A stretch of DNA of 64,000 nt from Bradyrhizobium sp. AZCC 1610 (GTDB lineage: Bacteria > Pseudomonadota > Alphaproteobacteria > Rhizobiales > Xanthobacteraceae): NCBI RefSeq assembly GCF_036924515.1, contig NZ_JAZHRR010000001.1:405001-469000 (forward strand), in the 5' to 3' direction. The translations under genes were made by a program, and so were the position numbers. Position 1 is the stretch's first letter, and each line of letters begins with the position of its first letter. Under the pieces are notes generated by a model. That model was not told the origin of the DNA, did no database searches, and saw only the letters and a list, made by a program, of their open reading frames with translations. Positions 1-7,748 of this stretch are shown here, in pieces.

Positions 1-97
1 CCTCGGGGATCGCGTAGAGATGCAATGGGGCATCGGCGGCGAAGGTCGGCATCCCCTCGTGCCACTCATTGCAGGACGCGCACTTGAAACGAAACAT
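1..97 (-). CDS. DUF2199-like protein, 5' end only (truncated by window edge)
   Basis: An ATG at 97 reading leftwards opens 32 codons that stay open to the window edge. The start of the product has a CxxC pair (CASC) followed by EWHEGMPTFAADAP, which resembles the opening of DUF2199 proteins, where a short zinc-ribbon-like CxxC precedes an E-x-H-x-G segment. The function of that family is unknown to me. Only the first ~32 residues are visible, so the identification is tentative. No clear Shine-Dalgarno sequence is seen before this ATG. Confidence 0.6.
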   Translation of the reverse strand, partial: MFRFKCASCNEWHEGMPTFAADAPLHLYAIPE

Positions 98-371
98 TGT
101 TCCGGGCCGATCAATTCACGGTGGCGACGCGCAATCCTCACAGACTTCGCGTTTTGACGCCAGTCGGTGAGCCGCGAGATCCGCCAACTTCGACCTCGGA
201 GCAGTCCGAAGGACAGGCGCGATGGCCGATCACCAAACTCTGAACGGGTCGTGATCATTCGGCCACGATTCGGCATCAGCTTTCGGCAAAGTTCACGGGC
301 CATTCATTCGGGTTCCCGTACCTCGTTTGCCCACGAAGTCCGAACACCGCCTTACCTCAAGGAGCCTTCCC

Positions 372-980
372 ATGCGTGAGATCTTTCGCCCCGCCGCCTG
401 CGCCCTGAGCGCTGCCTGTCTCGCGTTCGCGTTGTCGGCCATTTCCAGCGGCGAGGTGCTGGCGCAGGCCAAGCAGGCGCCGCCGAAGCAGTCCGCGCCG
501 GCCCAGGCCGCTCCGCCGCCGGCTGCCGAAGTCCCCCAAATCAAGCAGATCGCGCTGACCGAGAAGCAGATCGAGGGTGTGCTCGCGGCGCAAAAGGATG
601 TCGACACGATCACCGACAAGATCCCCGATAACGCCAAGCCGGATCCGAAGATCGACGCGCAGCTCGACGCCGTCGCCAAGAAGCACGGCTTTGCCAGCTA
701 CGACGAATACAACACCGTGGTCGATAACGTCAGCCTGGTGCTCGGCGGCTTCGATCCCGCGACGAAGAAGTTTGTCGGTGCCGAGGCCGTCCTCAAGGCG
801 CAGATCGCGCAGCTCAAGGCCGACAAGAAGATTTCGGCCAAAGACAAGAAGGAAGCGCTCGCCGATCTCAACGAGGCGCTGAAATCGCCGCCGCCGGCGA
901 TCGAGAACAAGGGCAACATCGACATCGTCGCGAAATATTACGACAAGCTCGCCGAGGCGCTCGGCGAGGGCGAGGAATAG
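372..980 (+). CDS. Exported alanine/lysine-rich hypothetical protein
   Basis: This encodes about 202 residues. I chose the ATG at 372 because AAGGAG lies 8 nt upstream and a typical signal peptide follows: positive MREIFRP, a hydrophobic stretch, then a likely cleavage after VLAQA near residue 32. The next ~20 residues are rich in Pro, Ala and Lys, as in a periplasmic linker, and the rest is predicted mostly helical, rich in Lys, Asp and Ala. I do not recognise a named family with certainty; small exported proteins of this type are common in Bradyrhizobium and are annotated as hypothetical. The last ~48 coding bases belong to a 129-bp unit duplicated in tandem just downstream, so a second copy of the 3' end follows the stop codon. 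Confidence 0.8.
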   Translation: MREIFRPAACALSAACLAFALSAISSGEVLAQAKQAPPKQSAPAQAAPPPAAEVPQIKQIALTEKQIEGVLAAQKDVDTITDKIPDNAKPDPKIDAQLDAVAKKHGFASYDEYNTVVDNVSLVLGGFDPATKKFVGAEAVLKAQIAQLKADKKISAKDKKEALADLNEALKSPPPAIENKGNIDIVAKYYDKLAEALGEGEE

Positions 981-1189
981 CCCGAAGCGTTTTCAAGCGA
1001 AGTGGACACCGGTTCGCGTGAAGAAAACGCGTCAAAAATAGAGTACTACCCCTCAACGAGGAAATATTACGACAAGCTCGCCGAGGCGCTCGGCGAGGGC
1101 GAGGAATAGCCCGAAGCGTTTTCAAGCGAAGTGGACACCGGTTCGCGTGAAGAAAACGCGTCAAAAATAGAGTACTACCCCTCAACGAG
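932..1189. repeat. Perfect tandem duplication, 2 x 129 bp, covering a gene 3' end
   Basis: Bases 932-1060 and 1061-1189 read identically by eye. Each unit contains the last 16 codons and stop of the exported-protein gene, then a dispersed repeat (985-1043 and 1114-1172) beginning AGCGTTTTC and ending near GCGTCAAAA. A third, inverted copy of that dispersed repeat lies at 11702-11760. The absence of visible differences suggests a recent event or continuing exchange between copies. Confidence 0.95.
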
Positions 1190-1223
1190 GAAGCCCCGGA
1201 GAAATCTCCGGGGCTTCTTTTTT
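1190..1223 (+). terminator. Rho-independent terminator
   Basis: A 12-bp perfect stem (GAAGCCCCGGAG with CTCCGGGGCTTC) and a 4-nt loop AAAT are followed by six T residues at 1218-1223. It lies directly after the tandem duplication and should end transcription of the exported-protein gene. There is no T tract on the other side, so it is not a good terminator for the convergent minus-strand gene. Confidence 0.93.
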
Positions 1224-1240
1224 GTCTGCGATCGTGCACC

Positions 1241-2329
1241 TCAGGTGCGGGTGCGCATCCGCATCATGAAGCTGTCGAAGCTCAATTCAGCGACCTGCAT
1301 CCACGCCACCGACTCGGCGCGGAACGCAGTGAGACTCGTGTACATCTTGCTGAAGTGCGGATTGCTCTTGGACAGATCGTTGTAGATTTCGGTGGCGGCA
1401 TTGTAACAGGCCTCCAGCACTTCCTGCGGAAACGGCTTCAGGATCGCACCCGCTGCGATCAGCCGCTTCAACGCTGCTGCATTGACGTAGTCGTATTTGC
1501 CGGTAACCCAGCTGAACGTATCGTAGGAAGCGGTCTCGATCGCAGCTTGATATTGCTTCGGCAGGGCGTTGAATTTGTCGAGGTTCATGATGTTGTGACC
1601 CTGGCCGGTGCCTTCCCACCAGCCCGGATAGTAGTAAAACTTCGCGACCTTCACGAAGCCGAGCTTCTCGTCGTCGTAGGGTCCGACCCACTCGGCTGCA
1701 TCGATGGTGCCCTTTTCGAGCGCCGGATAGATGTCGCCGGCCGCGATCTGCTGCGGCACGCCGCCGACCTTGGCGATGATGGTGCCGGCAAAGCCGCCGA
1801 CGCGGAATTTCAGGCCCTTGAAATCCTCAACGGACTTGATTTCCTTCCGGAACCAGCCGCCCATTTGGGCGCCTGTGCTTCCAGTCGGAACGCCCACGCA
1901 CTTATACTCTTTCAGGAGGTCGTTGAGCATATCCATGCCGCCGCCGAACCGCAGCCAGGAGATATGCGCCCGCGTGTTGAGGCCGAATGGCAACGAGGTG
2001 CCGAAGGTGAAGGCCGCGTTCTTGCCCCAGTAGTAATAGAGCGCCGTATTGCCCATCTCCACGGTGCCGTTCGAGACGGCGTCGAGCACCTGCAAGGCTG
2101 GCACGATTTCGCCTGCGGCGAACGGCTGAATCTGGAATTTGTTATCAGTAATTTCGGCGACGCGCTTGGTGAAGTATTCGCAACCGCCGTAGAGCGTGTC
2201 GAGGGACTTCGGCCAGCTTGCCGCAAGCCGCCACTTTATCTCCGGGTTCGATTGCGCAATCGCTGGTGCTGCAACCGCACTTGCGGCGAGACCAACGCCG
2301 CCCACCTTCAAGAAATCACGACGCTTCAT
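1241..2329 (-). CDS. TRAP transporter solute-binding protein (DctP/TakP type)
   Basis: This 362-residue protein is likely the periplasmic substrate-binding subunit of a tripartite ATP-independent transporter for a carboxylate or keto acid. The ATG at 2329 is preceded by GGGAGAG. The N-terminus MKRRDFLKVGG followed by AAPAIAQ is a Tat-type signal peptide. The family-typical segment AAEWVGPYDDEKLGF lies near residues 210-220 and is followed by YYYPGWWEGTGQGHN, as in TakP-like proteins of the mannitol/chloroaromatic TRAP class. The DctQ and DctM membrane subunits are not adjacent, so this is an orphan binding protein within the window. It may be used by the catabolic module at 2.7-5.8 kb on the same strand, but a gap of about 430 bp separates them and this link is inference. 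Confidence 0.9.
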   Translation of the reverse strand: MKRRDFLKVGGVGLAASAVAAPAIAQSNPEIKWRLAASWPKSLDTLYGGCEYFTKRVAEITDNKFQIQPFAAGEIVPALQVLDAVSNGTVEMGNTALYYYWGKNAAFTFGTSLPFGLNTRAHISWLRFGGGMDMLNDLLKEYKCVGVPTGSTGAQMGGWFRKEIKSVEDFKGLKFRVGGFAGTIIAKVGGVPQQIAAGDIYPALEKGTIDAAEWVGPYDDEKLGFVKVAKFYYYPGWWEGTGQGHNIMNLDKFNALPKQYQAAIETASYDTFSWVTGKYDYVNAAALKRLIAAGAILKPFPQEVLEACYNAATEIYNDLSKSNPHFSKMYTSLTAFRAESVAWMQVAELSFDSFMMRMRTRT

Positions 2330-2762
2330 TTGCTCTCCCTCTATGTTTTTGCCGATACCGACCAAGGGACAACGATCTGGTGTCGTCTTCTCTGGTGTGC
2401 CGATGGCCGGTGCTGGACTGTTGTTCAGGAATGTGGGCCCTGAAACCAAGGCTCTTGGTTTTTCGAATGCAATCAATTTCCCGGCTTTATGGACCTGCGG
2501 GCAGGATGACGAATTGGTGATTGATAATCAAGGGTTCTGGTTTGGCCGCAGTTGCGAAGAGCTGCCTGAATATCGAGCGACTGAGTGCTTCACCGACGAA
2601 AGGCTAGGACCGCGAGCGAAAGGTGGATGCGCGACTAGGCAATCGGAAATGCCGCATTGCGGCAATTCCGCCGGGCGAGCGCTCGCGACGGCGCCCGCAG
2701 ACCTGAACATGCAGGGGCAATGAATTTCCGGCTGCAGTCTGGCGTCGATACGCGCCGCGCGA
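2330..2762. other. Intergenic stretch without a supported gene
   Basis: These 433 bp lie between the TRAP binding protein and the SAF-domain oxidoreductase. Open frames on both strands here lack family features and ribosome-binding sites. The promoter of the binding-protein gene is presumably in the part nearest 2330, but I cannot identify it with confidence. Confidence 0.5.
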
Positions 2763-4076
2763 TTATCGTCGCGCGGAGAATGCCGCTTCCATCGCCCTGC
2801 GCGTCTTGATGGTGTCGTTGTTTTCGTCGACCTCGACATCGCTCCAGCGCACCACCGCGCCATGGGCAACGTCGTTCTTCAACTTGACGCGATGGGCAAG
2901 GCCGATCGGCAGCGCGCCGGCGGCGAGGCTTTTGGACGCAGGCATCAACTTGCCCCACACCGTGTAGCCGCCTTCGCCATCGAGCATTTCGCCGGCGCGC
3001 AGATCGCGCTTGGCGACCGCTGCGACGTCGCCGCGAAAATCATGCGGCTGCCCGGTCGGCTCGTTGCGTAGCGCAGCCGACAGGATGGAAATGTTGAGCT
3101 CGAGGCCGATCAGATGATACGGCTTGTACATCGCCGCATACCGGCCTGAGGCGTCCGTCTTCAGCCCATACTGCTTGAAGCAATCGGCGGCGTAATCGTT
3201 CGGCGCTTCCAGCACGACATAGACGCCCCAGCGCAGATCCCTGAACACAGGTCGGCCGTCGCGCTCGAGCGACGACACGACTTCCGCGAGGCCGGCCTTC
3301 TCCAGCACGCCGCCCTTGTCGCGTGGCCGCATCACATGCGGCAAATCGTCGACGCCGCAAGGCGGAAACAGCAAGCCGTCCGATGGCACGTCGAGCCCGC
3401 AAGCATTCGCAATCGCCGCCATTTCGATCGCGGATTTGGTGCCGTCCAGAAACGAGTTGAACATCTGCGGGTTCATGCCGGCCGATTGCGCTTCGCCGGC
3501 CGTCAGCCCGTAATGGCTCCAGACGCCGTCCGGCGTCACGTCGTGATAGGCCGGCAGATACTTGGTGCCCTTGCCGGCGGCGACGACGCGAAAGCCCGTC
3601 GCACGCGCCCAGTCAACCATCTCGGCGGTCAACGCCGGCTGGTCGCCATAGGCAAGCGAATAGACCACGCCTGCCTTGCGTGCTTCCTCGGCCAACAGCG
3701 GACCCGCCAGCACATCGGCCTCGACATTGACCATGACGACATGCTTGCCGGCAGCAATCGCCGCGCGGGCATGCCTGATGCCGACCGCGGGATTGCCGGT
3801 CGCCTCCACCACGACGTCCATTGCGCCGCCAGCAATCGCGCGGATGCCGTCATCGGTGAAGGCCGTTCGCGCGATCAGCGCCTGGTCCCAGCCGACGGTG
3901 CGGCACGCCTCGCGGGCGCGGTCGCGGTCGAGATCGATGATGACGGACACTTCAAGTCCCGGCGTGTGCGGTACCTGCGACAAAAACATCGAGCCGAATT
4001 TTCCGGCGCCGATCAGCGCGACGCGAACCGGCTTGCCGGCCGCAAGGCGGGCGTTGAGGAGGCGATGAAGGTTCAT
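2763..4076 (-). CDS. NAD(P)-binding oxidoreductase with C-terminal SAF domain (homoserine-dehydrogenase-like)
   Basis: The product is about 437 residues. A Rossmann motif VALIGAGKFGSM lies near residues 19-30, with an acidic IDLDRDR at the end of the second strand, as expected for NAD(H) use. The middle part (VVEATGNPAVGI, GKHVVMVNVEADVLAG) follows the homoserine-dehydrogenase/Gfo-like pattern. The last ~90 residues resemble a SAF domain (VAKRDLRAGEMLDGEGGY ends in this region), a fold found in altronate dehydratases, sialic acid synthases and FlgA; such proteins are sometimes misannotated as FlgA. The substrate is unknown. It is downstream of a PhyH-like dioxygenase and a GntR regulator on the same strand, which suggests oxidation of a hydroxylated acid or sugar acid. 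The start ATG at 4076 is chosen because the alignable sequence begins there. Confidence 0.82.
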   Translation of the reverse strand: MNLHRLLNARLAAGKPVRVALIGAGKFGSMFLSQVPHTPGLEVSVIIDLDRDRAREACRTVGWDQALIARTAFTDDGIRAIAGGAMDVVVEATGNPAVGIRHARAAIAAGKHVVMVNVEADVLAGPLLAEEARKAGVVYSLAYGDQPALTAEMVDWARATGFRVVAAGKGTKYLPAYHDVTPDGVWSHYGLTAGEAQSAGMNPQMFNSFLDGTKSAIEMAAIANACGLDVPSDGLLFPPCGVDDLPHVMRPRDKGGVLEKAGLAEVVSSLERDGRPVFRDLRWGVYVVLEAPNDYAADCFKQYGLKTDASGRYAAMYKPYHLIGLELNISILSAALRNEPTGQPHDFRGDVAAVAKRDLRAGEMLDGEGGYTVWGKLMPASKSLAAGALPIGLAHRVKLKNDVAHGAVVRWSDVEVDENNDTIKTRRAMEAAFSARR

Positions 4077-4097
4077 GGGGGAATCCGATCGGATTGA

Positions 4098-4233
4098 GGC
4101 GTGTCCCGGACGCGGTGCAGCGTTCTTCACGCTGCTCCGCAGAGCCGGGACCATGCGCAGCTATAAACGAATGTGGGCCCCGGCTCGGCAGCGCATCATT
4201 TCAGGATGCACTGCGTCCGGGGCACGATCGAGC
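4098..4233. repeat. Inverted pair of REP-like palindromic elements
   Basis: Unit one (about 4098-4153) begins GTCCCGGACGCGGTGCAGCG and ends GCAGAGCCGGGACC. Unit two (about 4172-4233) is its approximate reverse complement, running from GGGCCCCGGCTCGGCAGCG to ACTGCGTCCGGGGCAC. Each can fold alone and the pair can fold together. They fill the gap between the dioxygenase and oxidoreductase genes. Short elements with CCCGG and GTCCGG ends are widespread in Bradyrhizobium intergenic regions. A related sequence occurs at about 5070-5115. Confidence 0.75.
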
Positions 4234-4237
4234 AATC

Positions 4238-5038
4238 CTACTCCGCCGCCTGGCGATGCGCACGCGCAAGCCGTAGCAACGCATCGTCCTCCACCGTCTG
4301 GATCGGCGTGAAGTCGCGATGGGCGATATATTCCGGCCGCGTCGGGGTGCGGATGTAGTTCGAAACCGCATTCAGTGTCAGGTAAACGATCTTGCGCGGA
4401 TAGGGCGTGATGTTGCCGCTCGATCCGTGCACCAGATTGCCGTGGAACATCAGCATGCCGCCGGCCTTGCCGGTGGGTGCGACGATGCCGCCTTCCTTCA
4501 CCAGCCGGGTGACGGTCGCCTCGTCCAGCGTCCACAGCGGATAGGAGGTGGTCTCCAGGTCATGCGAGGCCTTGAGGTCGCCGGCGTGCTGGCTCTTCGG
4601 CACCAGCATCAAGGGACCGTTGATCGGCATCACCTCGTCGAGGAAGATCGCGATGTTCATCGCGCGCGGCTCGGACATGCCGTCGTCGCGCTTCCAGGTG
4701 CCGTAATCCTGGTGCCATTGCCAGACATCGCCGGTGAAGGCGGATTTGGCGTTGATCTTGTATTGGTGCATGTAGACCTTCTCGCCGAAAATCTGCTCGA
4801 CCGGCTCGATCATGCGGGGATGGGCGCCGAGAACGCCGAACGCTTCGTTATAGAGATGCGCGGCAAAAGCGGTGCGCGGCGCGCCGCTTTTCTCGCGCCA
4901 CACCTCGGGCCGGTTGGCGTCGTAGATGCCTTCGGCTTCGCGCGCGAGATAGGCCACTTCCTCGGGGCTGAACAGCTCGGGCAGAAACAGCCAGCCTTCG
5001 CGGTTGAAGAATTCGATCTGCTGTGGCGTCAGTTTCAT
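4238..5038 (-). CDS. Phytanoyl-CoA dioxygenase family (PhyH/EctD-like) Fe(II)/2-oxoglutarate hydroxylase
   Basis: This is a 266-residue non-haem iron dioxygenase, probably a cytoplasmic hydroxylase that couples oxidation of a small substrate to decarboxylation of 2-oxoglutarate. The metal-binding HxD is seen in WQWHQDYGTW near residue 107, and the distal His is in LVHGSSGN near residue 204. The segment around HxD followed by DDGMSEPRAMN resembles ectoine hydroxylase and related PhyH proteins, but no ectoine synthesis genes are nearby. ATG at 5038 is preceded by a strong AGGAGG. It lies 86 bp downstream of a GntR gene, with a REP-like repeat between them, and upstream of the SAF-domain dehydrogenase. 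The substrate cannot be read from the sequence. Confidence 0.88.
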   Translation of the reverse strand: MKLTPQQIEFFNREGWLFLPELFSPEEVAYLAREAEGIYDANRPEVWREKSGAPRTAFAAHLYNEAFGVLGAHPRMIEPVEQIFGEKVYMHQYKINAKSAFTGDVWQWHQDYGTWKRDDGMSEPRAMNIAIFLDEVMPINGPLMLVPKSQHAGDLKASHDLETTSYPLWTLDEATVTRLVKEGGIVAPTGKAGGMLMFHGNLVHGSSGNITPYPRKIVYLTLNAVSNYIRTPTRPEYIAHRDFTPIQTVEDDALLRLARAHRQAAE

Positions 5039-5124
5039 GGTGTTTCCTCCTTTGGTTTTTTGTTTTGTCATTCCGGGACGGTGCAAAGCACCGAACCCGG
5101 AGCCCCGGAACGACGGCGTTTCCA

Positions 5125-5799
5125 TTACGCCGCCTCGTCAGTCGCCCTCAGTCTCTCCTCCGTCATTCGTCCGGCCGTCAACGCATGCGCCAGCGCCGCG
5201 GTTTCCGCTGCCTTGGCGTTGCCGGCGAGGATCTGCGCGGCGATCGTCTCGTGTTCGGTCCAGGCACTCTCGCGGTAATCGAGCTCGGCCAGCACGGTCG
5301 CCATCGAGCGGCGCATGTGCGGCCATTGCGGCGCGATCATTTCCTCGATCGCGGGATTGCCCGCGAGGCGATAGATCGCGCTGTGAAAATCGACGTCGAG
5401 CGCGATCAGCCGCGAAAGCGGCGTGTCCTTGCCGATGGTCCGTCCGGCCTGCAGCGCTGCCTCAAGTTGCGCGCGTCCCGATACATCGGATCTGGCCCTT
5501 CCGGCGGCGAGCCGTGCGGCCAGCGCGTCGATGGCGCCGCGCACCTCGTAGAGCTGGCGGATGCGCTCCGGGTCGAGCCGGGTGACTTCAAAGCCGCGGC
5601 GGCCGCTTTCGGCGACGAGCCCCTGTCGGTGCAGCAAGTGCAGCGCGTGGGAGACCGGCTGGCGCGAGACGCCGAGCTTTTCCGCAAGCTCGTTCTGCCG
5701 GATGCGATGCCCGGGCGGCAGCGAACGGTCGGTGATCGCCTCGAGGATCCGGGCATAGACCTGGTCGATCAGGTTGGGGAGCGGATCCAATGGGATCAT
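5125..5799 (-). CDS. GntR-family transcriptional regulator, FCD (FadR) subfamily
   Basis: The product is about 224 residues. The winged helix-turn-helix is at the N-terminus (LPNLIDQVYARILEAI, then RIRQNELAEKLGVSRQPVSH, which holds the recognition helix). An all-helical FCD ligand domain follows, in which DVDFHSAIYRLAGNP supplies the usual D-x4-H-type metal/ligand residues. FCD regulators typically sense organic acids and repress the adjacent catabolic operon. The downstream same-strand genes (PhyH dioxygenase, SAF oxidoreductase) are the likely targets. I chose ATG 5799 over 5838 because an interrupted palindrome at 5817-5836 would otherwise fall inside the coding sequence, and the GntR domain starts only after residue 5 of the short form. 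No strong ribosome-binding site marks either start. Confidence 0.88.
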   Translation of the reverse strand: MIPLDPLPNLIDQVYARILEAITDRSLPPGHRIRQNELAEKLGVSRQPVSHALHLLHRQGLVAESGRRGFEVTRLDPERIRQLYEVRGAIDALAARLAAGRARSDVSGRAQLEAALQAGRTIGKDTPLSRLIALDVDFHSAIYRLAGNPAIEEMIAPQWPHMRRSMATVLAELDYRESAWTEHETIAAQILAGNAKAAETAALAHALTAGRMTEERLRATDEAA

Positions 5800-5816
5800 G
5801 CCGGCTGTCCAGTTTG

Positions 5817-5836
5817 GAATACGGAATTCCGAATTC
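5817..5836. promoter_or_regulatory. Candidate GntR operator (20-bp near-perfect palindrome)
   Basis: GAATaCGGAATTCCGaATTC is a 20-bp palindrome with a perfect 10-bp core (5822-5831) and a single non-matching symmetric pair. It lies 18 bp upstream of the GntR start in the 158-bp space shared with the divergent methyltransferase gene. GntR-type dimers bind short palindromes in such positions and often repress themselves. The assignment is inferred from position and symmetry. Confidence 0.5.
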
Positions 5837-5957
5837 AAAAATAGCGCCGCGCCGTGACCACGTCAAGTGGGCCGTGATGAGGAAAGCCCCTACAGCGCTC
5901 CCGTACGTGAGCCGCCACGCTATACTCCAATGGGGCACGCCCGATCGGAGAGCGCTC

Positions 5958-6770
5958 ATGGCTGACGACGCCGCAAGTTTCACCGGCAGCATCCCGCAGT
6001 ACTACGATCAGGGCCTGGGGCCGGTGATCTTCGCCGGCTATGCCGCCGATATGGCGCAACGCGTCGCGGCCGGCCGGCCGGCCCGGGTACTGGAGACGGC
6101 GGCGGGCACCGGCATTGTCACGCGTAAGCTGCGCGATGCCTTATCGCCGAATGCCAAGCTGACGGCGACCGATCTCAATCCGCCAATGCTCGATCTTGCG
6201 CGCGCCAAGTTTCGGCCGGGCGAGCAGGTCAGCTTCCAGCCCGCCGACGCCACAGCGCTTCCCTTTGCCGATGCAAGCTTCGACGCCATCGTCTGTCAGT
6301 TCGGCCTGATGTTCTTTCCGGACAAGGCGGCGTCCTTTTCCGAAGCGCGCCGTGCCCTCGCTCCAGGCGGACGCTATGTGCTCAGCGTCTGGGATTCGCA
6401 CCGCCACAATCCATTCGGCCGCATCGCGCACGAGATGGCGGGCCGCCTTTTTCCGGTCGATCCGCCGCAGTTTTACAACGTGCCGTTCTCCTGCCACCAG
6501 ATCGATCCGATCAAGGAATTGCTGATCACAGCAGGGTTCGACAGGATCGACATTGCCGTGATCAGGCAGGAGCGAGAGCTCCCTGACATCGCGAACTTCG
6601 CGCGTGCGGCGGTCTACGGCAATCCGCTGATCGACCAGGTCCGGGAGCGCGGTGGCGTCGATCCGGACCGCATCGTTGACGCGCTGGCACAGGAATTTCG
6701 CCGGGAGTTCGGCGACGATCCCGGCCGAATGCCGCTGCAGGCCATCGTGTTCTCGGCAGTGAAGAGATGA
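5958..6770 (+). CDS. Class I SAM-dependent methyltransferase (UbiE/Methyltransf_11 type)
   Basis: The product is about 270 residues. The SAM-binding motif I is VLETAAGTGIVTRKL (a variant of the E/D-x-G-x-G-x-G loop), followed by TATDLNPPMLDLA (motif II acidic residue), the ADATALPFADASFD segment and the CQFGLMFFPD motif typical of the Methyltransf_11 clan. The C-terminal part (HQIDPIKELLITAGFDRI) is usual for small-molecule methyltransferases. ATG 5958 has GGAG about 8 nt upstream. It is divergent from the GntR gene and convergent with the ECF41 gene, with only 6 bp between stops. The substrate is unknown, and nothing nearby ties it firmly to a pathway. Confidence 0.87.
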   Translation: MADDAASFTGSIPQYYDQGLGPVIFAGYAADMAQRVAAGRPARVLETAAGTGIVTRKLRDALSPNAKLTATDLNPPMLDLARAKFRPGEQVSFQPADATALPFADASFDAIVCQFGLMFFPDKAASFSEARRALAPGGRYVLSVWDSHRHNPFGRIAHEMAGRLFPVDPPQFYNVPFSCHQIDPIKELLITAGFDRIDIAVIRQERELPDIANFARAAVYGNPLIDQVRERGGVDPDRIVDALAQEFRREFGDDPGRMPLQAIVFSAVKR

Positions 6771-6776
6771 CCCTCC

Positions 6777-7634
6777 TCACGCGAGCACGGTGAGGTCGAA
6801 CGAACCGAGCCGTTCGGCGTCCGCCACCGCCTCGACCGCCGATATCCGCTCCCCGCTCAGGGTAAGGTGCAGCACGATACGCAATTGCCCGCCGACAATG
6901 ACGGCGACCGCCAGCGTACCGTCGACCAGCGCCGGTTTGGCAGCCTGCGCGCGTCCCTTGAAGGTTTCGGCCACGGCCGTGGCGCCGCGGATTTCGGCGA
7001 GCGAGCCGAGCCGCTGGGCGGCAGTATCGGCGCGGAGCACCACGTCGGGATCCAGCACCGCGAGCAGCCCTTCGAAGTCGCCTTCGCGCGAGGCCTTGAG
7101 GAAGGCGTCGACGATCTTTTTCTGCCGGCCGAAATCGGCGTCCGGCGGCGGCGAGCCCTGCACCCGCCGGCGGGCGCGGCTGGCCAATTGCCTCGCAGCA
7201 GAAGGCGTGCGGCCGACGATCGGCGCGATCTCCTCGAACGGCACGGCAAACATGTCGTGCAGCACGAAGGCCAGCCGTTCGGCTGGCGCCAGGGTTTCCA
7301 GCACCACCAGAAGCGCGGCGCCGACGGAATCGGCCATCTCCGCATCGCGCCCATGCGCATCGTCAGCGGCAGGTTCCGGCACTTGCGGGCCCATCGGCTC
7401 CTCGCGCCGCGATTTCCGCGAGCGCAGCATGTCGAGGCAGACGCGGGCGACGACCGTGGTCAGCCAGCCGCCGAGGTTTTCGACCGCACTTGCATCGGAA
7501 CGGCTCAGCCGCAGCCAGGTCTCCTGCACGGCATCGTCGACCTCGCTGGTCGAGCCCAGCATACGGTAGGCCACCGCCCTCAGGCGGGCCCGATTGGCCT
7601 CGAATTGCTCGGCAAGAAACTTTTTCTCGTCCAT
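6777..7634 (-). CDS. ECF41-type RNA polymerase sigma factor with C-terminal SnoaL-like domain
   Basis: This 285-residue protein has sigma region 2 near residues 10-75 (AYRMLGSTSEVDDAVQETWLRL, split across that region), sigma region 4 near 115-165 (LAPAERLAFVLHDMF, then VPFEEIAPIVGRTPSAARQL) and a C-terminal ~110-residue extension of NTF2/SnoaL type (KKIVDAFLKASREGDFEGLL starts it). This architecture defines ECF41 sigma factors, whose fused C-terminal domain takes the place of a separate anti-sigma factor. The divergent neighbour is a carboxymuconolactone-decarboxylase-like protein, the typical ECF41 partner. A perfect ECF41 promoter motif precedes this gene, so it is probably autoregulated. 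The inducing signal is not known for most members. Confidence 0.93.
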   Translation of the reverse strand: MDEKKFLAEQFEANRARLRAVAYRMLGSTSEVDDAVQETWLRLSRSDASAVENLGGWLTTVVARVCLDMLRSRKSRREEPMGPQVPEPAADDAHGRDAEMADSVGAALLVVLETLAPAERLAFVLHDMFAVPFEEIAPIVGRTPSAARQLASRARRRVQGSPPPDADFGRQKKIVDAFLKASREGDFEGLLAVLDPDVVLRADTAAQRLGSLAEIRGATAVAETFKGRAQAAKPALVDGTLAVAVIVGGQLRIVLHLTLSGERISAVEAVADAERLGSFDLTVLA

Positions 7635-7635
7635 C

Positions 7636-7662
7636 GGTCACATTCCCATATCGCGTTCCGTC
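7636..7662 (+). promoter_or_regulatory. Candidate ECF41 promoter for the carboxymuconolactone decarboxylase gene
   Basis: GGTCACA (7636-7642), a 16-nt spacer and CGTC (7659-7662) match the ECF41 consensus TGTCACA-N16-CGTC at 10 of 11 positions. It reads towards the gene at 7749. The -35 element starts 2 bp upstream of the start codon of the divergent sigma gene, leaving an inferred leader of about 80 nt. Confidence 0.72.
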
Positions 7663-7670
7663 TTGGCTAT

Positions 7671-7697
7671 GACGAACGAAACCGCGCCGATGTGACA
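7671..7697 (-). promoter_or_regulatory. Perfect ECF41 promoter for the sigma factor gene (autoregulation)
   Basis: Reading the minus strand from 7697: TGTCACA, a 16-nt spacer, then CGTC (7674-7671). This is an exact match to the ECF41 consensus TGTCACA-N16-CGTC. Transcription would start roughly 7-8 nt downstream, giving a leader of about 30 nt before the sigma ATG at 7634. Confidence 0.82.
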
Positions 7698-7748
7698 GCA
7701 AATCGGCGCAAGCGACGTCAAAACAGAACAAACCGTACGGAGAGTAAA

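Noticed and set aside
70..90. Possible sigma-54 promoter (TGGCACG followed by TGC) on the minus strand
   Set aside because: Spacing between GG and GC is one base too long and it lies inside the DUF2199-like coding sequence.
2196..2723. 175-codon plus-strand frame overlapping the start of the TRAP binding-protein gene
   Set aside because: No family features, no ribosome-binding site, and half of it is antisense to a well-supported gene.
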